DNA from: a virus
Strand: one strand, 5' to 3'
Virus record (IMG/VR): IMGVR_UViG_3300042371_000665
Span: 1 to 46,168 of that record
DNA length: 46,168 nt
Made by a program: the position numbers and the translations under genes. Under the pieces are notes generated by a model that was not told the DNA's origin, ran no database searches, and worked only from the letters and a program-made list of their open reading frames with translations. Positions within the stretch are counted from its first letter, which is position 1, and every line of letters starts with the position of its first letter. Positions 27,717 through 37,334 of this stretch are shown here, piece after piece.

Positions 27717-28253
27717 ATGAAAAAAATAATATATCTAATATTTTTATTAACGTACTTGCAATCTACATCTCAAATAACACACTCTGTAAAAAACGGAGAA
27801 ACCTTGTTTGGTATAGCAAAAAATTATAGTGTGTCAATTACTTATTTAAAAAATGCAAATAAATCTGTTTTAAAAAATGGATTAATTATAGGAAGTTCAT
27901 TATACATACCTAAAAAAGAATCTGTAGTTGTTCTTGATAGTGTTCAAAGCAAAGTAATAGCTATAGAGTTAAGTAATTGCGAGTATACTAGAAAAGAATT
28001 GTCTTTAGTATCTAAAATATTACAAAAAACAGAAGATAATTCATCTATTAAAAACAAGTTTATAGATGTTATGATTGATGAAAGAAGTGTTACAAGTAAA
28101 ATAATTGATACAAATGAGAAGTTAGTTTTAAATTGTGAAGAGCAAAACAAACAATTACAATCTGTTATAAAAAAACAAAAAATAAAGAATACAGTGAATA
28201 AAGTAATGTATTTTTTAATTGGTGTTGGTGGTACTTACTTAATGTTGAAATAA
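27717..28253 (+). CDS. Secreted LysM protein with C-terminal membrane helix
   Basis: A 178-residue protein. It has a signal peptide (MKKIIYLIFLLTYLQSTSQI), a LysM domain at about residues 22-65 (HSVKNGETLFGIAKNYSVSI, ending IGSSLYIPKK) that binds peptidoglycan, a helical middle with two Cys, and a C-terminal membrane helix (VMYFLIGVGGTYLMLK). It would attach the cell wall to the membrane. It abuts the i-spanin-like gene, and a role in lysis or envelope disruption is plausible. No enzyme domain is present. Confidence 0.75.
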   Translation: MKKIIYLIFLLTYLQSTSQITHSVKNGETLFGIAKNYSVSITYLKNANKSVLKNGLIIGSSLYIPKKESVVVLDSVQSKVIAIELSNCEYTRKELSLVSKILQKTEDNSSIKNKFIDVMIDERSVTSKIIDTNEKLVLNCEEQNKQLQSVIKKQKIKNTVNKVMYFLIGVGGTYLMLK

Positions 28254-28268
28254 AAACATACAAAAAAA

Positions 28269-30326
28269 ATGGCAAGAATAAAAACATACGCAAAAGACAT
28301 TGTAATAACTGATAATGATATTGTAATTGGTAGTGATGCAGAAAATTTAGGGGAAACTAAAAACTATCAGGTTGGTGATTTAAGAACTTTTATTCTTTCT
28401 GGATTAGCTCCTGAAGTAGGTGGTACTTTAAGAGTTACTGAAGTAAGAGATGATAGTGAAGACTATTTAACTCCTGCTGAAGTACTTAATAATTTAAATC
28501 CAACATTAAATATAGTTAGGTATAATGTAGTTATTGTATCTATGCTTGGAAGTAAATATTTATTTAAACTTCAAGACGTTACGGTTGGAGACGGAGAAAC
28601 ACCAGTTATCGACTCAAACTTTATAGTGTTAAATAAAAAAAATAGTGTAGGAGATGGTACTTCTACATATAAAGGTTTTAATACAACAAGTCAATCTGAT
28701 GAGTTTAGAAGTGTTAAATCTATAGGTTTAAATGTTTCTACAGATGGAAATAATGTATTGATTGAGAATATAGAAGGTCAATATTTAGGAGATGGAACAG
28801 ATATTTATGCTGGTTTAAATCCAACAACAAAAGTACATACATTTAAAAGTGTTACATCAACAGGTATTGAAATAACATCTAGTACTACAGAAGTAAATAT
28901 TGAAAACAAAGTAAGTGAAAACTTAGGAATAGGAGCTCAAGTTTACAAAGGATTAAATCCAACTACAAAAATACATTCGTTTAGAACATTAAAATCTAAT
29001 ACTTTAAATATAGTACAAGATAATGACAATAATTTAGTTACAATAGATACGCCTCAATCTGCTACAATTCCAGCTATTTATATTAACAATGCTTACATTC
29101 CTACATACGATGATTGGCTTAAAGGAAAAGGAGTTGGAACAACTTATAAAGGAGACGGTACTTTAGCCAAGCCATTTACAGATACTATTACCTATACAGA
29201 CCCTATTACTAGCTCTATTACTTCAAATACATCTATATCTAATGCTTTTACAGCATACGTTGGAGCTGGAACTAGGTTAATCCCTGATAGAAGAAATGAA
29301 AAAATAATTATTCAAAATAATAATGGAATTGGCTATGTGTATTCTGGAGATTTTAATTATTCTAATTTAAAACTTGAAATTAATGCTCTTGTAACATCTA
29401 CAAATACAGGTAAATTAATTGATATGGATAATGCTTTGTATTTTTCATCGTCTACATCTGTTAATGTTTTAGCAAGTCTTACTATAAATAAAGACGCTTC
29501 TTTATATATACAAGGTCAAGGATTTTGGAACTCGGGTAACTCAATAGTAACAAACGACTATACTTTTACTAGAGAATTATCTTTACAGGGAGAAGGAGTA
29601 ATTTACGACCAAACTAATTATGATTCATCAAAATACACAATTAATTCAGGTACTTTATTAAACAATAACAACGCAGGAAACATAGCAATAAAAATTAGCT
29701 GTCCTATTTATTCTTTAAAAAACGGTATTTATAACGTAGGTTTTAGTTCAAGGATTAGGTTTAATAATACTTCAATTACATCAGGTGATTTATCAAACAC
29801 AATGGATGTTGCTTTAAAAGCATTTAATCAAAGTGGAGGATTAGTTCAAATATTTGATTGCTCTATATCCGCTAATAATAGTGGAACTCAAAGAAATAAT
29901 GCATTTACATTAGATTCAAACTCTGTGTATATACCTAATTTAGTTGTTAGAAATACTAATTTTAGTGGTAGAGCTGTAAACTGGTTTAATAGATTGCAAA
30001 CAGTTGGTGTATTAGATATTATAAATTGTTATTCTACATATTTTTCTGGAACAAATTTATTTAACAGAACAGGAGTTGATTTATGGAGCATTAATTTTAG
30101 AAATAATATATTTGAAACTATATCAATAGATAATACTAAAGTAGATTTAACTCAGGGGAATACAATTTCATCTATAAACACTATTGGTGCAAACGTGGTT
30201 GAATCATTATGTACTTTTGCAAGTAGAGCATCGGCAACTTCTTCGCTACCTAAATATTCTAAATTTCTAAATACTTTTGGAGTAGCAAGTCCTACAACAG
30301 GTTGGCTCGTAGATATAGTAATTTAA
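28269..30326 (+). CDS. Large tail fibre with MARI anchor, tandem repeats and beta-helix
   Basis: A 685-residue fibre protein. Residues 1-45 are the shared anchor (MARIKTYAKDIVITDNDIVI). At about residues 128-265 there are three tandem repeats of about 45 residues around YKGLNPTTKxHxFRxLKS. From about residue 290 the sequence is a long run of short strands with many Asn, Ser and Thr, like a right-handed beta-helix (pectate-lyase-like fold, no catalytic residues recognised). It is probably a second host-binding spike. Confidence 0.82.
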   Translation: MARIKTYAKDIVITDNDIVIGSDAENLGETKNYQVGDLRTFILSGLAPEVGGTLRVTEVRDDSEDYLTPAEVLNNLNPTLNIVRYNVVIVSMLGSKYLFKLQDVTVGDGETPVIDSNFIVLNKKNSVGDGTSTYKGFNTTSQSDEFRSVKSIGLNVSTDGNNVLIENIEGQYLGDGTDIYAGLNPTTKVHTFKSVTSTGIEITSSTTEVNIENKVSENLGIGAQVYKGLNPTTKIHSFRTLKSNTLNIVQDNDNNLVTIDTPQSATIPAIYINNAYIPTYDDWLKGKGVGTTYKGDGTLAKPFTDTITYTDPITSSITSNTSISNAFTAYVGAGTRLIPDRRNEKIIIQNNNGIGYVYSGDFNYSNLKLEINALVTSTNTGKLIDMDNALYFSSSTSVNVLASLTINKDASLYIQGQGFWNSGNSIVTNDYTFTRELSLQGEGVIYDQTNYDSSKYTINSGTLLNNNNAGNIAIKISCPIYSLKNGIYNVGFSSRIRFNNTSITSGDLSNTMDVALKAFNQSGGLVQIFDCSISANNSGTQRNNAFTLDSNSVYIPNLVVRNTNFSGRAVNWFNRLQTVGVLDIINCYSTYFSGTNLFNRTGVDLWSINFRNNIFETISIDNTKVDLTQGNTISSINTIGANVVESLCTFASRASATSSLPKYSKFLNTFGVASPTTGWLVDIVI

Positions 30327-30332
30327 AAAACA

Positions 30333-30340
30333 TATATTTG
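30333..30340 (+). promoter_or_regulatory. -7 box (TATATTTG) for packaging genes
   Basis: TATATTTGCATTA starts seven bases after the fibre stop and lies 24 bases before the ATG at 30365. It probably starts the transcript carrying terminase and portal. Confidence 0.6.
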
Positions 30341-30364
30341 CATTATTAAAATTAAATTAAACAA

Positions 30365-30577
30365 ATGAAACAAGTTAGAAAAATATCTGTAGGAGATAAT
30401 CTTAAAGATTCAATACATTACCAAGTAGGGAAACCTGCAAATAGTAATTCAGAGATACATGACATAATAAAGGAGGGGGAGTACTTTGATATTTATATAA
30501 AAGAAGAGAACGAAGTTCAACTTTGGAAATCATTTCAAACTAGAGTAATTTGCCACATTGAATATGTAATAGATTAA
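30365..30577 (+). CDS. Small hypothetical protein upstream of terminase
   Basis: A 70-residue protein (QVRKISVGDNLKDSIHYQVG, then EYFDIYIKEENEVQLWKSFQ), beta-rich with a basic start. The KISVGDNLKDSIHYQVG phrase suggests a small OB- or SH3-like domain. It lies three bases before the GroES-like gene and may assist packaging or head assembly. No family recognised. Confidence 0.65.
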   Translation: MKQVRKISVGDNLKDSIHYQVGKPANSNSEIHDIIKEGEYFDIYIKEENEVQLWKSFQTRVICHIEYVID

Positions 30578-30580
30578 TTT

Positions 30581-31117
30581 ATGAAGAGTCCAATATTTTT
30601 TATAGTAAAACCTAAAGGAGATTCGCAGTACGTAAATAATAATGATGGTCTTTTAGTTAGGAATACTTCAATAGAAGATGCTAAGGATGTAAATAGAGTA
30701 GGTATTGTTCACGCAGTACCTACAATCTATAATACAATAGTAGATATTGGAGACGAAGTAGTTTTACACCACAATACATTTAGAATTACATTCAATCAAA
30801 AAGGAATACCTGTTCATTCAAATAGTTACATATCTGATAATTTATATTTTGTATATCCTGAAATGATTTATATGGTAATCAAGCCTAATGGAGAAAAAAT
30901 AAGTTTAGACCCTTTTTGTTTTGTAACTCCAATGATGGAAGATGGAGAGGAAATACCAAATGTTGGTACTTTAAAATACGGTAATAAATTCACAAAAGAA
31001 AATAATTTACTAGAGGGTACTGACTTATTCTTAAAAGAATTTAGCAACTACGAGTTTAACTTTGACAATGAAAGATTGTATAGGGTTAGGAATAATCAAA
31101 TATTAGCAACTGTATGA
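30581..31117 (+). CDS. GroES-fold-like protein beside terminase
   Basis: A 178-residue protein. The segment GIVHAVPTIYNTIVDIGDEV followed by VLHHNTFRITFNQKGIPVHS, then DNLYFVYPEMIYMVIK, resembles proteins in other tailed phages annotated as GroES-like co-chaperonins of unusual length. Its stop overlaps the terminase ATG (ATGA). If correct, the phage has both a canonical groES and a divergent one near the head genes. The alternative is a small beta-barrel head protein. Confidence 0.5.
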   Translation: MKSPIFFIVKPKGDSQYVNNNDGLLVRNTSIEDAKDVNRVGIVHAVPTIYNTIVDIGDEVVLHHNTFRITFNQKGIPVHSNSYISDNLYFVYPEMIYMVIKPNGEKISLDPFCFVTPMMEDGEEIPNVGTLKYGNKFTKENNLLEGTDLFLKEFSNYEFNFDNERLYRVRNNQILATV

Positions 31118-33738
31118 TAGGACTATCTAATGATATAGAGTATGCAATTGATAGTATTATCGAGGGATTAGAGTATGATATAGATATATCAGAAATAACC
31201 GCTGATAAGTTTGACGCTGCAATGAAATCAAAGATAGAGAGTTTTCGTTCTGCTAAACAAATGATATTACGTTGGCAAAACAATCAAAATAGTCCAAATG
31301 AGAGGAAATTAAAAACTTATGTAGAAAGATTAGTCAATGCAGGAGATAAGAGCTTAATAACGCTCAGAATGGCTCTAAGGGATAAGATAGACTATTCATC
31401 TATAGATGCAACTAAACACCACATTGCAATTAAGGCTAAGGCATCAATTCACACAGCTATTGTAGAGATTGATTCTTCTTTAATAGAGTTAAGATTGCAA
31501 CTATCAAGTGAGAATTTTAATTTATCAGATAAAGAGTTTAAAATAGGTTTTCCAGAAAGATATAGTAAAGGCGAATTTTATCCTAAATCACATTACTATA
31601 AAAATTGGTTAGATGATAAAGAAGACGCTATTGTATTAGACCCTAAAGGAAGTAAAGGGGAGATGATTACATTAGATGGTTTAAATATAATATTACCAGA
31701 AGTTCCTAAGAATAAAAAAGATATACTATTTAGTAAAGAAAAAAAGGCTAATCAATATTGGAGGAGAGCACCTGCTCCTGTAGGTTTAAGTACTGATAGT
31801 GTTGATGCTTATACAGAATATATTTTAGAAGAGTTTAGAAGGAGAAGAGAGGGGGTTTGGTTTATGAATAACGGACAGCCTGTGTATTTAACTGGTAATC
31901 ATTATTTTGCAATGCAGTGGTGTAAGATGGAAGATAGTGGTAGTTACATGAACTTTAGATATGCTCAACTTGAAATGTATTACCATACTGAAGCTTGTAT
32001 AATTGATACTAGATGTATAGGTCAATTTTTTGTTAAGTCAAGGAGAACAGGATATACTTATGAGAAAGTGTGTAGGTTCGTGGAGGAGGCAACTTCAAGC
32101 GGAAATGCAAACTTTGGAATTACATCTAAGAGTGATGAAGACGCTAAGAAAGCTTTCTCTAAGTTTAGTTATGCATATCTTAATTTACCATTCTTTTTTA
32201 GACCTGTTGTTAGAGGTAAAGAGGATTCTAAAGTATTTTTAGAGTTTGCTAAACCTTCAAATATGTCTAAGGAGGCTAAGAAAAATAGAGATACAAATAC
32301 AGATGATTACCTTAATACAAAGATAGATTTTCAACCTACAAACGAGGGTTCTTATGATGGACAAAAAATGTTTAGGTATTTAGCCGATGAAAGTTCAAAG
32401 TGGAGTAAAGGTAGAAACTTTTTAAATCACTGGGGTCAAGTATCTCCAACAATGGATGAAGGTGGTACTATTGTAGGGAAAGCATTTGTAGGTTCAACTG
32501 TTGCTGCAATGAAGGATGGTGGATTTGAATTTAGAAGTTTATTTTATCAATCACTAATTAAGAAGAGAGACAATACCACAAATAGAACTCCAAGCGGATT
32601 ATATTCATTCTTTCTTCCAGGACACAAAAATATGTCTGAGTTTACAGATAAATACGGTGTATGTCATGTAGATGTTCCTTACGGAGAAAGTTTTGTAAAT
32701 GTTGAAGGTCAAATAAAAAAAATAGGCTCAATTAAATACCTAGAAGCAAGGAGAGTAGCAAAAAGAAAAGAGAGTGATATAGCTTACAACGATGAGTTGA
32801 GAGCTTTCCCAATGACAATAGATGAAGCGTTTAGAGATGAGTTAGATAATGCTTTATTTAATATGGAAAAGTTAAATGAGCAAATGTCTTTTAACCTTAA
32901 TAACGATATAGATAAAACAGTTGTTCAAGGAAACTTCTCTTGGAAAGATGGTATTAAAGATACTGTAGTAGTGTGGAATCCTAATCCCAAAGGTAAGTTC
33001 TTAATAAATTGGGTACCTATCCCGTCTATGACTAATTTAAGAGAGTTAAAAGCAGGTTTTGGAGGATATTCATTTGCACCATTAAATGATGACGTAGGAG
33101 CTTTTGGTTGCGACCCTTATGATATATCAGGAGTAGTAGATGGAAGGAGTAAAAAGAGTTTAAAAGATAATGATAATTCAGGTGGTTCAAAAGGAGCTTT
33201 AAGCGGTGTAACTTCCTTTACTTTAAAAAATGCACCGTCAAATTCATTTTTTTTAGAGTATGTATCAAGAACGCAAACTGCTGAAATATTCTTTGAAGAT
33301 GTGCTCATGGCTTGTGTTTTCTATGGTATGCCAATTTTAGTGGAGAATAATAAGCCTCGTTTACTATACCATTTTAAGAACAGAGGTTATCGTAACTTTG
33401 CAATTACTAGATTTGATAAAGCAGTTAATAAATTATCTGTTGCAGAAAGAGAAATTGGAGGGATTCCTAACTCATCAGAAGATGTAATACAAATGCACTC
33501 ATCAGCAATAGAGAGTTATATAAATAAATATGTAGGAGTATCTGAAGAGGACAATGAAATGGGTAATATGCCATTTAATAAAACCTTACAAGATTGGTTA
33601 GAGTTTGACATTAGAAATAGAGGTAAATACGATTTAGGTATTAGTTCTGGATTAGCATTAATGGCAATAAATAGAAATTCTTACAGAACAAAAATAGAGA
33701 GTAAACCAATAACAATAAATTTACACAAATACGCATAG
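31114..33738 (+). CDS. terL: Terminase large subunit, crAss-like
   Basis: An 874-residue packaging motor. Residues 1-225 are an extra N-terminal helical region. The ATPase carries a degenerate Walker A (VKSRRTGYTYEK, about residues 306-317) and a Walker B with catalytic Glu (YLADESSKW, about residues 423-431). The nuclease domain starts near FGCDPYDISG (about residues 663-672). The altered Walker A resembles that of other crAss-like terminases, which also lack the classical GKT. It powers DNA packaging through the portal and cuts the genome. The portal gene follows directly. Confidence 0.9.
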   Translation: MIGLSNDIEYAIDSIIEGLEYDIDISEITADKFDAAMKSKIESFRSAKQMILRWQNNQNSPNERKLKTYVERLVNAGDKSLITLRMALRDKIDYSSIDATKHHIAIKAKASIHTAIVEIDSSLIELRLQLSSENFNLSDKEFKIGFPERYSKGEFYPKSHYYKNWLDDKEDAIVLDPKGSKGEMITLDGLNIILPEVPKNKKDILFSKEKKANQYWRRAPAPVGLSTDSVDAYTEYILEEFRRRREGVWFMNNGQPVYLTGNHYFAMQWCKMEDSGSYMNFRYAQLEMYYHTEACIIDTRCIGQFFVKSRRTGYTYEKVCRFVEEATSSGNANFGITSKSDEDAKKAFSKFSYAYLNLPFFFRPVVRGKEDSKVFLEFAKPSNMSKEAKKNRDTNTDDYLNTKIDFQPTNEGSYDGQKMFRYLADESSKWSKGRNFLNHWGQVSPTMDEGGTIVGKAFVGSTVAAMKDGGFEFRSLFYQSLIKKRDNTTNRTPSGLYSFFLPGHKNMSEFTDKYGVCHVDVPYGESFVNVEGQIKKIGSIKYLEARRVAKRKESDIAYNDELRAFPMTIDEAFRDELDNALFNMEKLNEQMSFNLNNDIDKTVVQGNFSWKDGIKDTVVVWNPNPKGKFLINWVPIPSMTNLRELKAGFGGYSFAPLNDDVGAFGCDPYDISGVVDGRSKKSLKDNDNSGGSKGALSGVTSFTLKNAPSNSFFLEYVSRTQTAEIFFEDVLMACVFYGMPILVENNKPRLLYHFKNRGYRNFAITRFDKAVNKLSVAEREIGGIPNSSEDVIQMHSSAIESYINKYVGVSEEDNEMGNMPFNKTLQDWLEFDIRNRGKYDLGISSGLALMAINRNSYRTKIESKPITINLHKYA

Positions 33739-36159
33739 ATGAAAGCCAAAGAAGAGATAGCAGTAATAATTACAAATGCAGGGTTGCCAAGACAAAACGA
33801 CCCTTTTTCTGATAAAATAAAACCTGAGTATGGTCTTAAAGTTGGTAGAGCTATATCTTACCAATGGTTTAAAAGAGATAATGGTACTTGTAGATTTTAT
33901 TCAAATAGAGCTGAAGTAATTAGACGTAGAGCTTACGCACAAGGTATTCAAAATACTGCAAAGTATAAAGACGCTATGAAGCTTAATGGAGATATGTCTT
34001 ACTTAAACCTTAACTTTAACCCTATTCCAATTATACCTAAATACGTTGATGTAGTTGTTAATGGTATGAATGATAAGGATTATAATGTTAGAGCTTTTTC
34101 AGTAGACCCTGTATCAACAAATAATAGAATTGCATATCGTAAAAAACTTGAAAGAGATATGGCTGCTAAAGATTTTCTTTTAAAAGCCAAGAATGAATTA
34201 GGTGTAGATGCGTTTAATACAGATGTAGCTCAATTACCTGAAACAAATGATGAGTTAGATATTCATATGCAAATGAAATATAAGCCATCTATTGAGATGT
34301 CAGAGCAAATGGCTATTGAGACTGTAATGAATGAAAATAAATTTAACTTAACCACTAAAAAGAAAGTAGTAAAGGATTTAGTTGTATGCGGTATTGGAGC
34401 AGCTAAACATCGTTTCACTAAGTCAGAGGGAGTTAAACTTGAGTATGTAGACATTGCTGATTTTGTTTATAGTTATACTAAAGACCCTTACTTTGAAGAT
34501 TGTTATTACTATGGTGAATTTAAAAATAGTTTAGTATCTGAAGTTTATAGAGACTTCCCTGATTTAACAGAGGAGGATAGAGAGAAGATACAAAGTATTG
34601 GTAGTTCTTGGAATAAGTATTACTACTTACACGAAAACAATGCTAATGATGCATTTAAAGATAAAGTAGGATTATTATATTTTAACTATAAAAGTACAAG
34701 ACAAAAAGTTTGGAAAGAAAAAAGCACTAAAAACGGTGGTAAAAAAATAGTTCAAAGAGATGAGAATTTAAAATCATCTAAAGAAGGATTGTATAATGTC
34801 CTTAAAAAAGAAGAGGAAGTTTGGTTTGAAGGCATAATGGTATTAGGTACAGACTTAATATTAAAGTGGGAGGTTGCTAAGAATATGGTAAGACCTAAAT
34901 CAAATCTAAACAAGGTTAAATCTAACTATGTTGTTTGTGCTCCTTTATTACACGAGAGTGGACACATTGATTCGTTAGTTAATAGAATGATTCCATTTGC
35001 AGATGAAGGTCAAATTATAAACCTTAAAATTCAACAGGTTATACAACAAATGAGACCTGATGGACACGAGATTGATATAGAGGGTATTGCTCAAGTATCA
35101 TTGGGTAATGGAAATAAATATGACCATACAGAAGCTATAAATATGTTTATGCAGACTGGTAGTATTTTAACTAGGAATACAACAGTTGGCGGTGAATTTA
35201 ATGGTGGTAAAAGAGTTGTTCAAGAGATTCAAAGCACAGGTTTCCTAAGTAAACTATCTGCATTAGTTCAACAATACCAATTTAAGTTACAAATGATTAG
35301 AGATGTAACAGGTATTAATGAAGCTAGAGATGCAAGTATTCCAGATAAAGACTCTTTATTAGGTGCTCAAAAAATGGCAGCTTTAAATTCTAATATAGCA
35401 ACAAGGCATTTACAAGATGGTATCTTCTTTATTATTAGAGGGATAGCTGAGTGTATCTCTTATAGAATATCTGATGTATTAGAGTACAGTCCTTTAAGAA
35501 CCGATTTAATTAATAAGATTGGTAATAGTGCAATGGTAGATTTAGACTCTATTAAAGATTTGCATTTGTATGATTTTGGAATATTTGTAGACTTAGAATT
35601 AGATGACGAACAAAAAGCTAGACTAGATGCTGATTTATCTTTAGAAATACAAGCAGGAACTTTAGGTGTAGAAGACAAGTTTGCTATTTTAAATATTAGG
35701 GATTACGCATTAGCATACAGAGTATTATCAATGGCTAAAAAGAAGAGAGCTAAGGAAGTTCAAGAAGCTGAAATGGCTAAAATTAAAGCTAATCAAGATT
35801 CTCAAATACAAATATCTCAAGCAGCCTCTCAAAGTAAAGCACAACAAGCTCAAATGGAAGGACAGATTAAAATGCAAGTACAACAAGCTGTTAATCAAGG
35901 TAAAATAGATGAATTAACCAAAGAAGCAGAATTAAAAATGCAGTTAATGGCTAAGGAGTTTGAATACCAAATGCAAATTAAAGCAAGGGAGATTGAAGTT
36001 GGACAACAACAAAATAATGCAATAGAAGATAGAAAAGATGCTAGAACAAAAATACAAGCATCACAACAATCTCAAATGATAGACCAAAGAAATACACAAA
36101 GAGCACCGATAGATTTTGAGAGCGACGGAATGGATTCCTTACAAGGATTTAGACTATAA
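33739..36159 (+). CDS. Portal protein, crAss-like
   Basis: An 806-residue protein starting at the base after the terminase stop. Long alpha/beta core (about residues 50-610), including DVAQLPETNDELDI, QMAIETVMNENKF, GHIDSLVNRMIPFADEGQII and RDVTGINEARDASIPDKDS. The last 120 residues are a Gln-rich coiled coil (QAASQSKAQQAQMEGQIKMQ). The portal ring is the head vertex through which DNA enters and leaves. Length and location between terminase and scaffold support the call. Confidence 0.88.
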   Translation: MKAKEEIAVIITNAGLPRQNDPFSDKIKPEYGLKVGRAISYQWFKRDNGTCRFYSNRAEVIRRRAYAQGIQNTAKYKDAMKLNGDMSYLNLNFNPIPIIPKYVDVVVNGMNDKDYNVRAFSVDPVSTNNRIAYRKKLERDMAAKDFLLKAKNELGVDAFNTDVAQLPETNDELDIHMQMKYKPSIEMSEQMAIETVMNENKFNLTTKKKVVKDLVVCGIGAAKHRFTKSEGVKLEYVDIADFVYSYTKDPYFEDCYYYGEFKNSLVSEVYRDFPDLTEEDREKIQSIGSSWNKYYYLHENNANDAFKDKVGLLYFNYKSTRQKVWKEKSTKNGGKKIVQRDENLKSSKEGLYNVLKKEEEVWFEGIMVLGTDLILKWEVAKNMVRPKSNLNKVKSNYVVCAPLLHESGHIDSLVNRMIPFADEGQIINLKIQQVIQQMRPDGHEIDIEGIAQVSLGNGNKYDHTEAINMFMQTGSILTRNTTVGGEFNGGKRVVQEIQSTGFLSKLSALVQQYQFKLQMIRDVTGINEARDASIPDKDSLLGAQKMAALNSNIATRHLQDGIFFIIRGIAECISYRISDVLEYSPLRTDLINKIGNSAMVDLDSIKDLHLYDFGIFVDLELDDEQKARLDADLSLEIQAGTLGVEDKFAILNIRDYALAYRVLSMAKKKRAKEVQEAEMAKIKANQDSQIQISQAASQSKAQQAQMEGQIKMQVQQAVNQGKIDELTKEAELKMQLMAKEFEYQMQIKAREIEVGQQQNNAIEDRKDARTKIQASQQSQMIDQRNTQRAPIDFESDGMDSLQGFRL

Positions 36160-36181
36160 TAAAAAATATTGATATTTGTAC

Positions 36182-36189
36182 TATCTTTG
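36182..36189 (+). promoter_or_regulatory. -7 box (TATCTTTG) for scaffold and capsid genes
   Basis: TATCTTTGCATAAAA lies 31 bases before the ATG at 36221 and starts 22 bases after the portal stop. It likely drives the strongly expressed capsid unit that ends at the terminator at 38731-38752. Confidence 0.65.
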
Positions 36190-36220
36190 CATAAAATTTT
36201 AATTAAATTAAATATATAAT

Positions 36221-37309
36221 ATGAGCATATTCAAAAAAGTTGATTATGAGGATGAAGCATTAAACGTAGATGCTTTTAAAGACGAACCTACTCTTAGCGT
36301 AGAGGATATTGGAAATAATTTAGGAACTGATTATGTTGATGAAGAGGTTGTAAATGATGTTGCAACTGATGATGTAAGTGATGTTGTAAGTGAAGGAGAT
36401 GTTATAGAGACAACAACTGAAATTAACGAGGACCTAGTAAAAGAATTTTTAAAGAATAAATACGGAGCTGAATTTGAAACATTAGAGGACTTAGTTAAAC
36501 CTAAAGAAAATAGTGGTAAGAAGATTCCTGAAGACGTAGAAAAATATTTAGATTACAAAGAGAAAACAGGTAGGTCTTATTCAGACTTTATGGAAACTCA
36601 AAAAGATTGGAGTAATGAAGACCCCAGTTACGTTCTTAAAAAATACTTGTCTGAAAAGAATCCTTATTTAGATACAGATGAAGTGAATGAAGAGTTTGAA
36701 GAGAAATTCATTTACGATGTAGATTATGATGATGATAAAGACATTAAAACAAAAAAGAGAGAGTTTAAGAAAACACTATCTGAAGCATTAGATTACTTTG
36801 AAAATCAAAAAAATCAATACGCAGTAGCAAGGTTTGACGAGAGCGTGATTCCAGAAGATTACAAAGCAGCTAAGGTTACTTTAGAAAGTTTACAAATTCA
36901 ACAAGAGCAAAATTTAAAGACTCAAGCTAAACAAAGCGAGAACTTTATCAATTTGACAGACGGTTTATTTACCCCTGATTTCAAAGGTTTTGATTTCAAT
37001 GTTTCGGGTAATAAATTAAATTACAACGTGGCAGACGTGGCACAAGTAAAAGAAAGTCAGAAAGATATATCAAACTTCTTTAATCAATTTGTAGACGTTG
37101 AAACAGGACTCCTTAAAAACGCTGGTGGTTATCACAAAGCCCTGCATACTGCTATGAACGCAGATAAAATTGCAGAACACTTTTATGAACTAGGAAAAGC
37201 AGATGCTATTAAAAATGAGGTGTCAAATTCTAAGAACATAGATATGGGGCAGAAAGAAGTGGGAGGCACAGGCGTAGGAAGTAGTCCTAAAATGTTTAAA
37301 ATTTTATAA
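36221..37309 (+). CDS. Acidic scaffold-like protein
   Basis: A 362-residue acidic protein immediately upstream of the major capsid protein, the usual scaffold position. Residues 1-75 are extremely acidic and probably disordered (EVVNDVATDDVSDVVSEGDV). The rest is helical with charged coiled-coil stretches (LDYKEKTGRSYSDFMETQKD and LSEALDYFENQKNQYAV). No protease motif. It should help build the procapsid and then leave or be retained. Confidence 0.75.
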   Translation: MSIFKKVDYEDEALNVDAFKDEPTLSVEDIGNNLGTDYVDEEVVNDVATDDVSDVVSEGDVIETTTEINEDLVKEFLKNKYGAEFETLEDLVKPKENSGKKIPEDVEKYLDYKEKTGRSYSDFMETQKDWSNEDPSYVLKKYLSEKNPYLDTDEVNEEFEEKFIYDVDYDDDKDIKTKKREFKKTLSEALDYFENQKNQYAVARFDESVIPEDYKAAKVTLESLQIQQEQNLKTQAKQSENFINLTDGLFTPDFKGFDFNVSGNKLNYNVADVAQVKESQKDISNFFNQFVDVETGLLKNAGGYHKALHTAMNADKIAEHFYELGKADAIKNEVSNSKNIDMGQKEVGGTGVGSSPKMFKIL

Positions 37310-37334
37310 AAACAATTAATAAAAAAAAGAAAAA

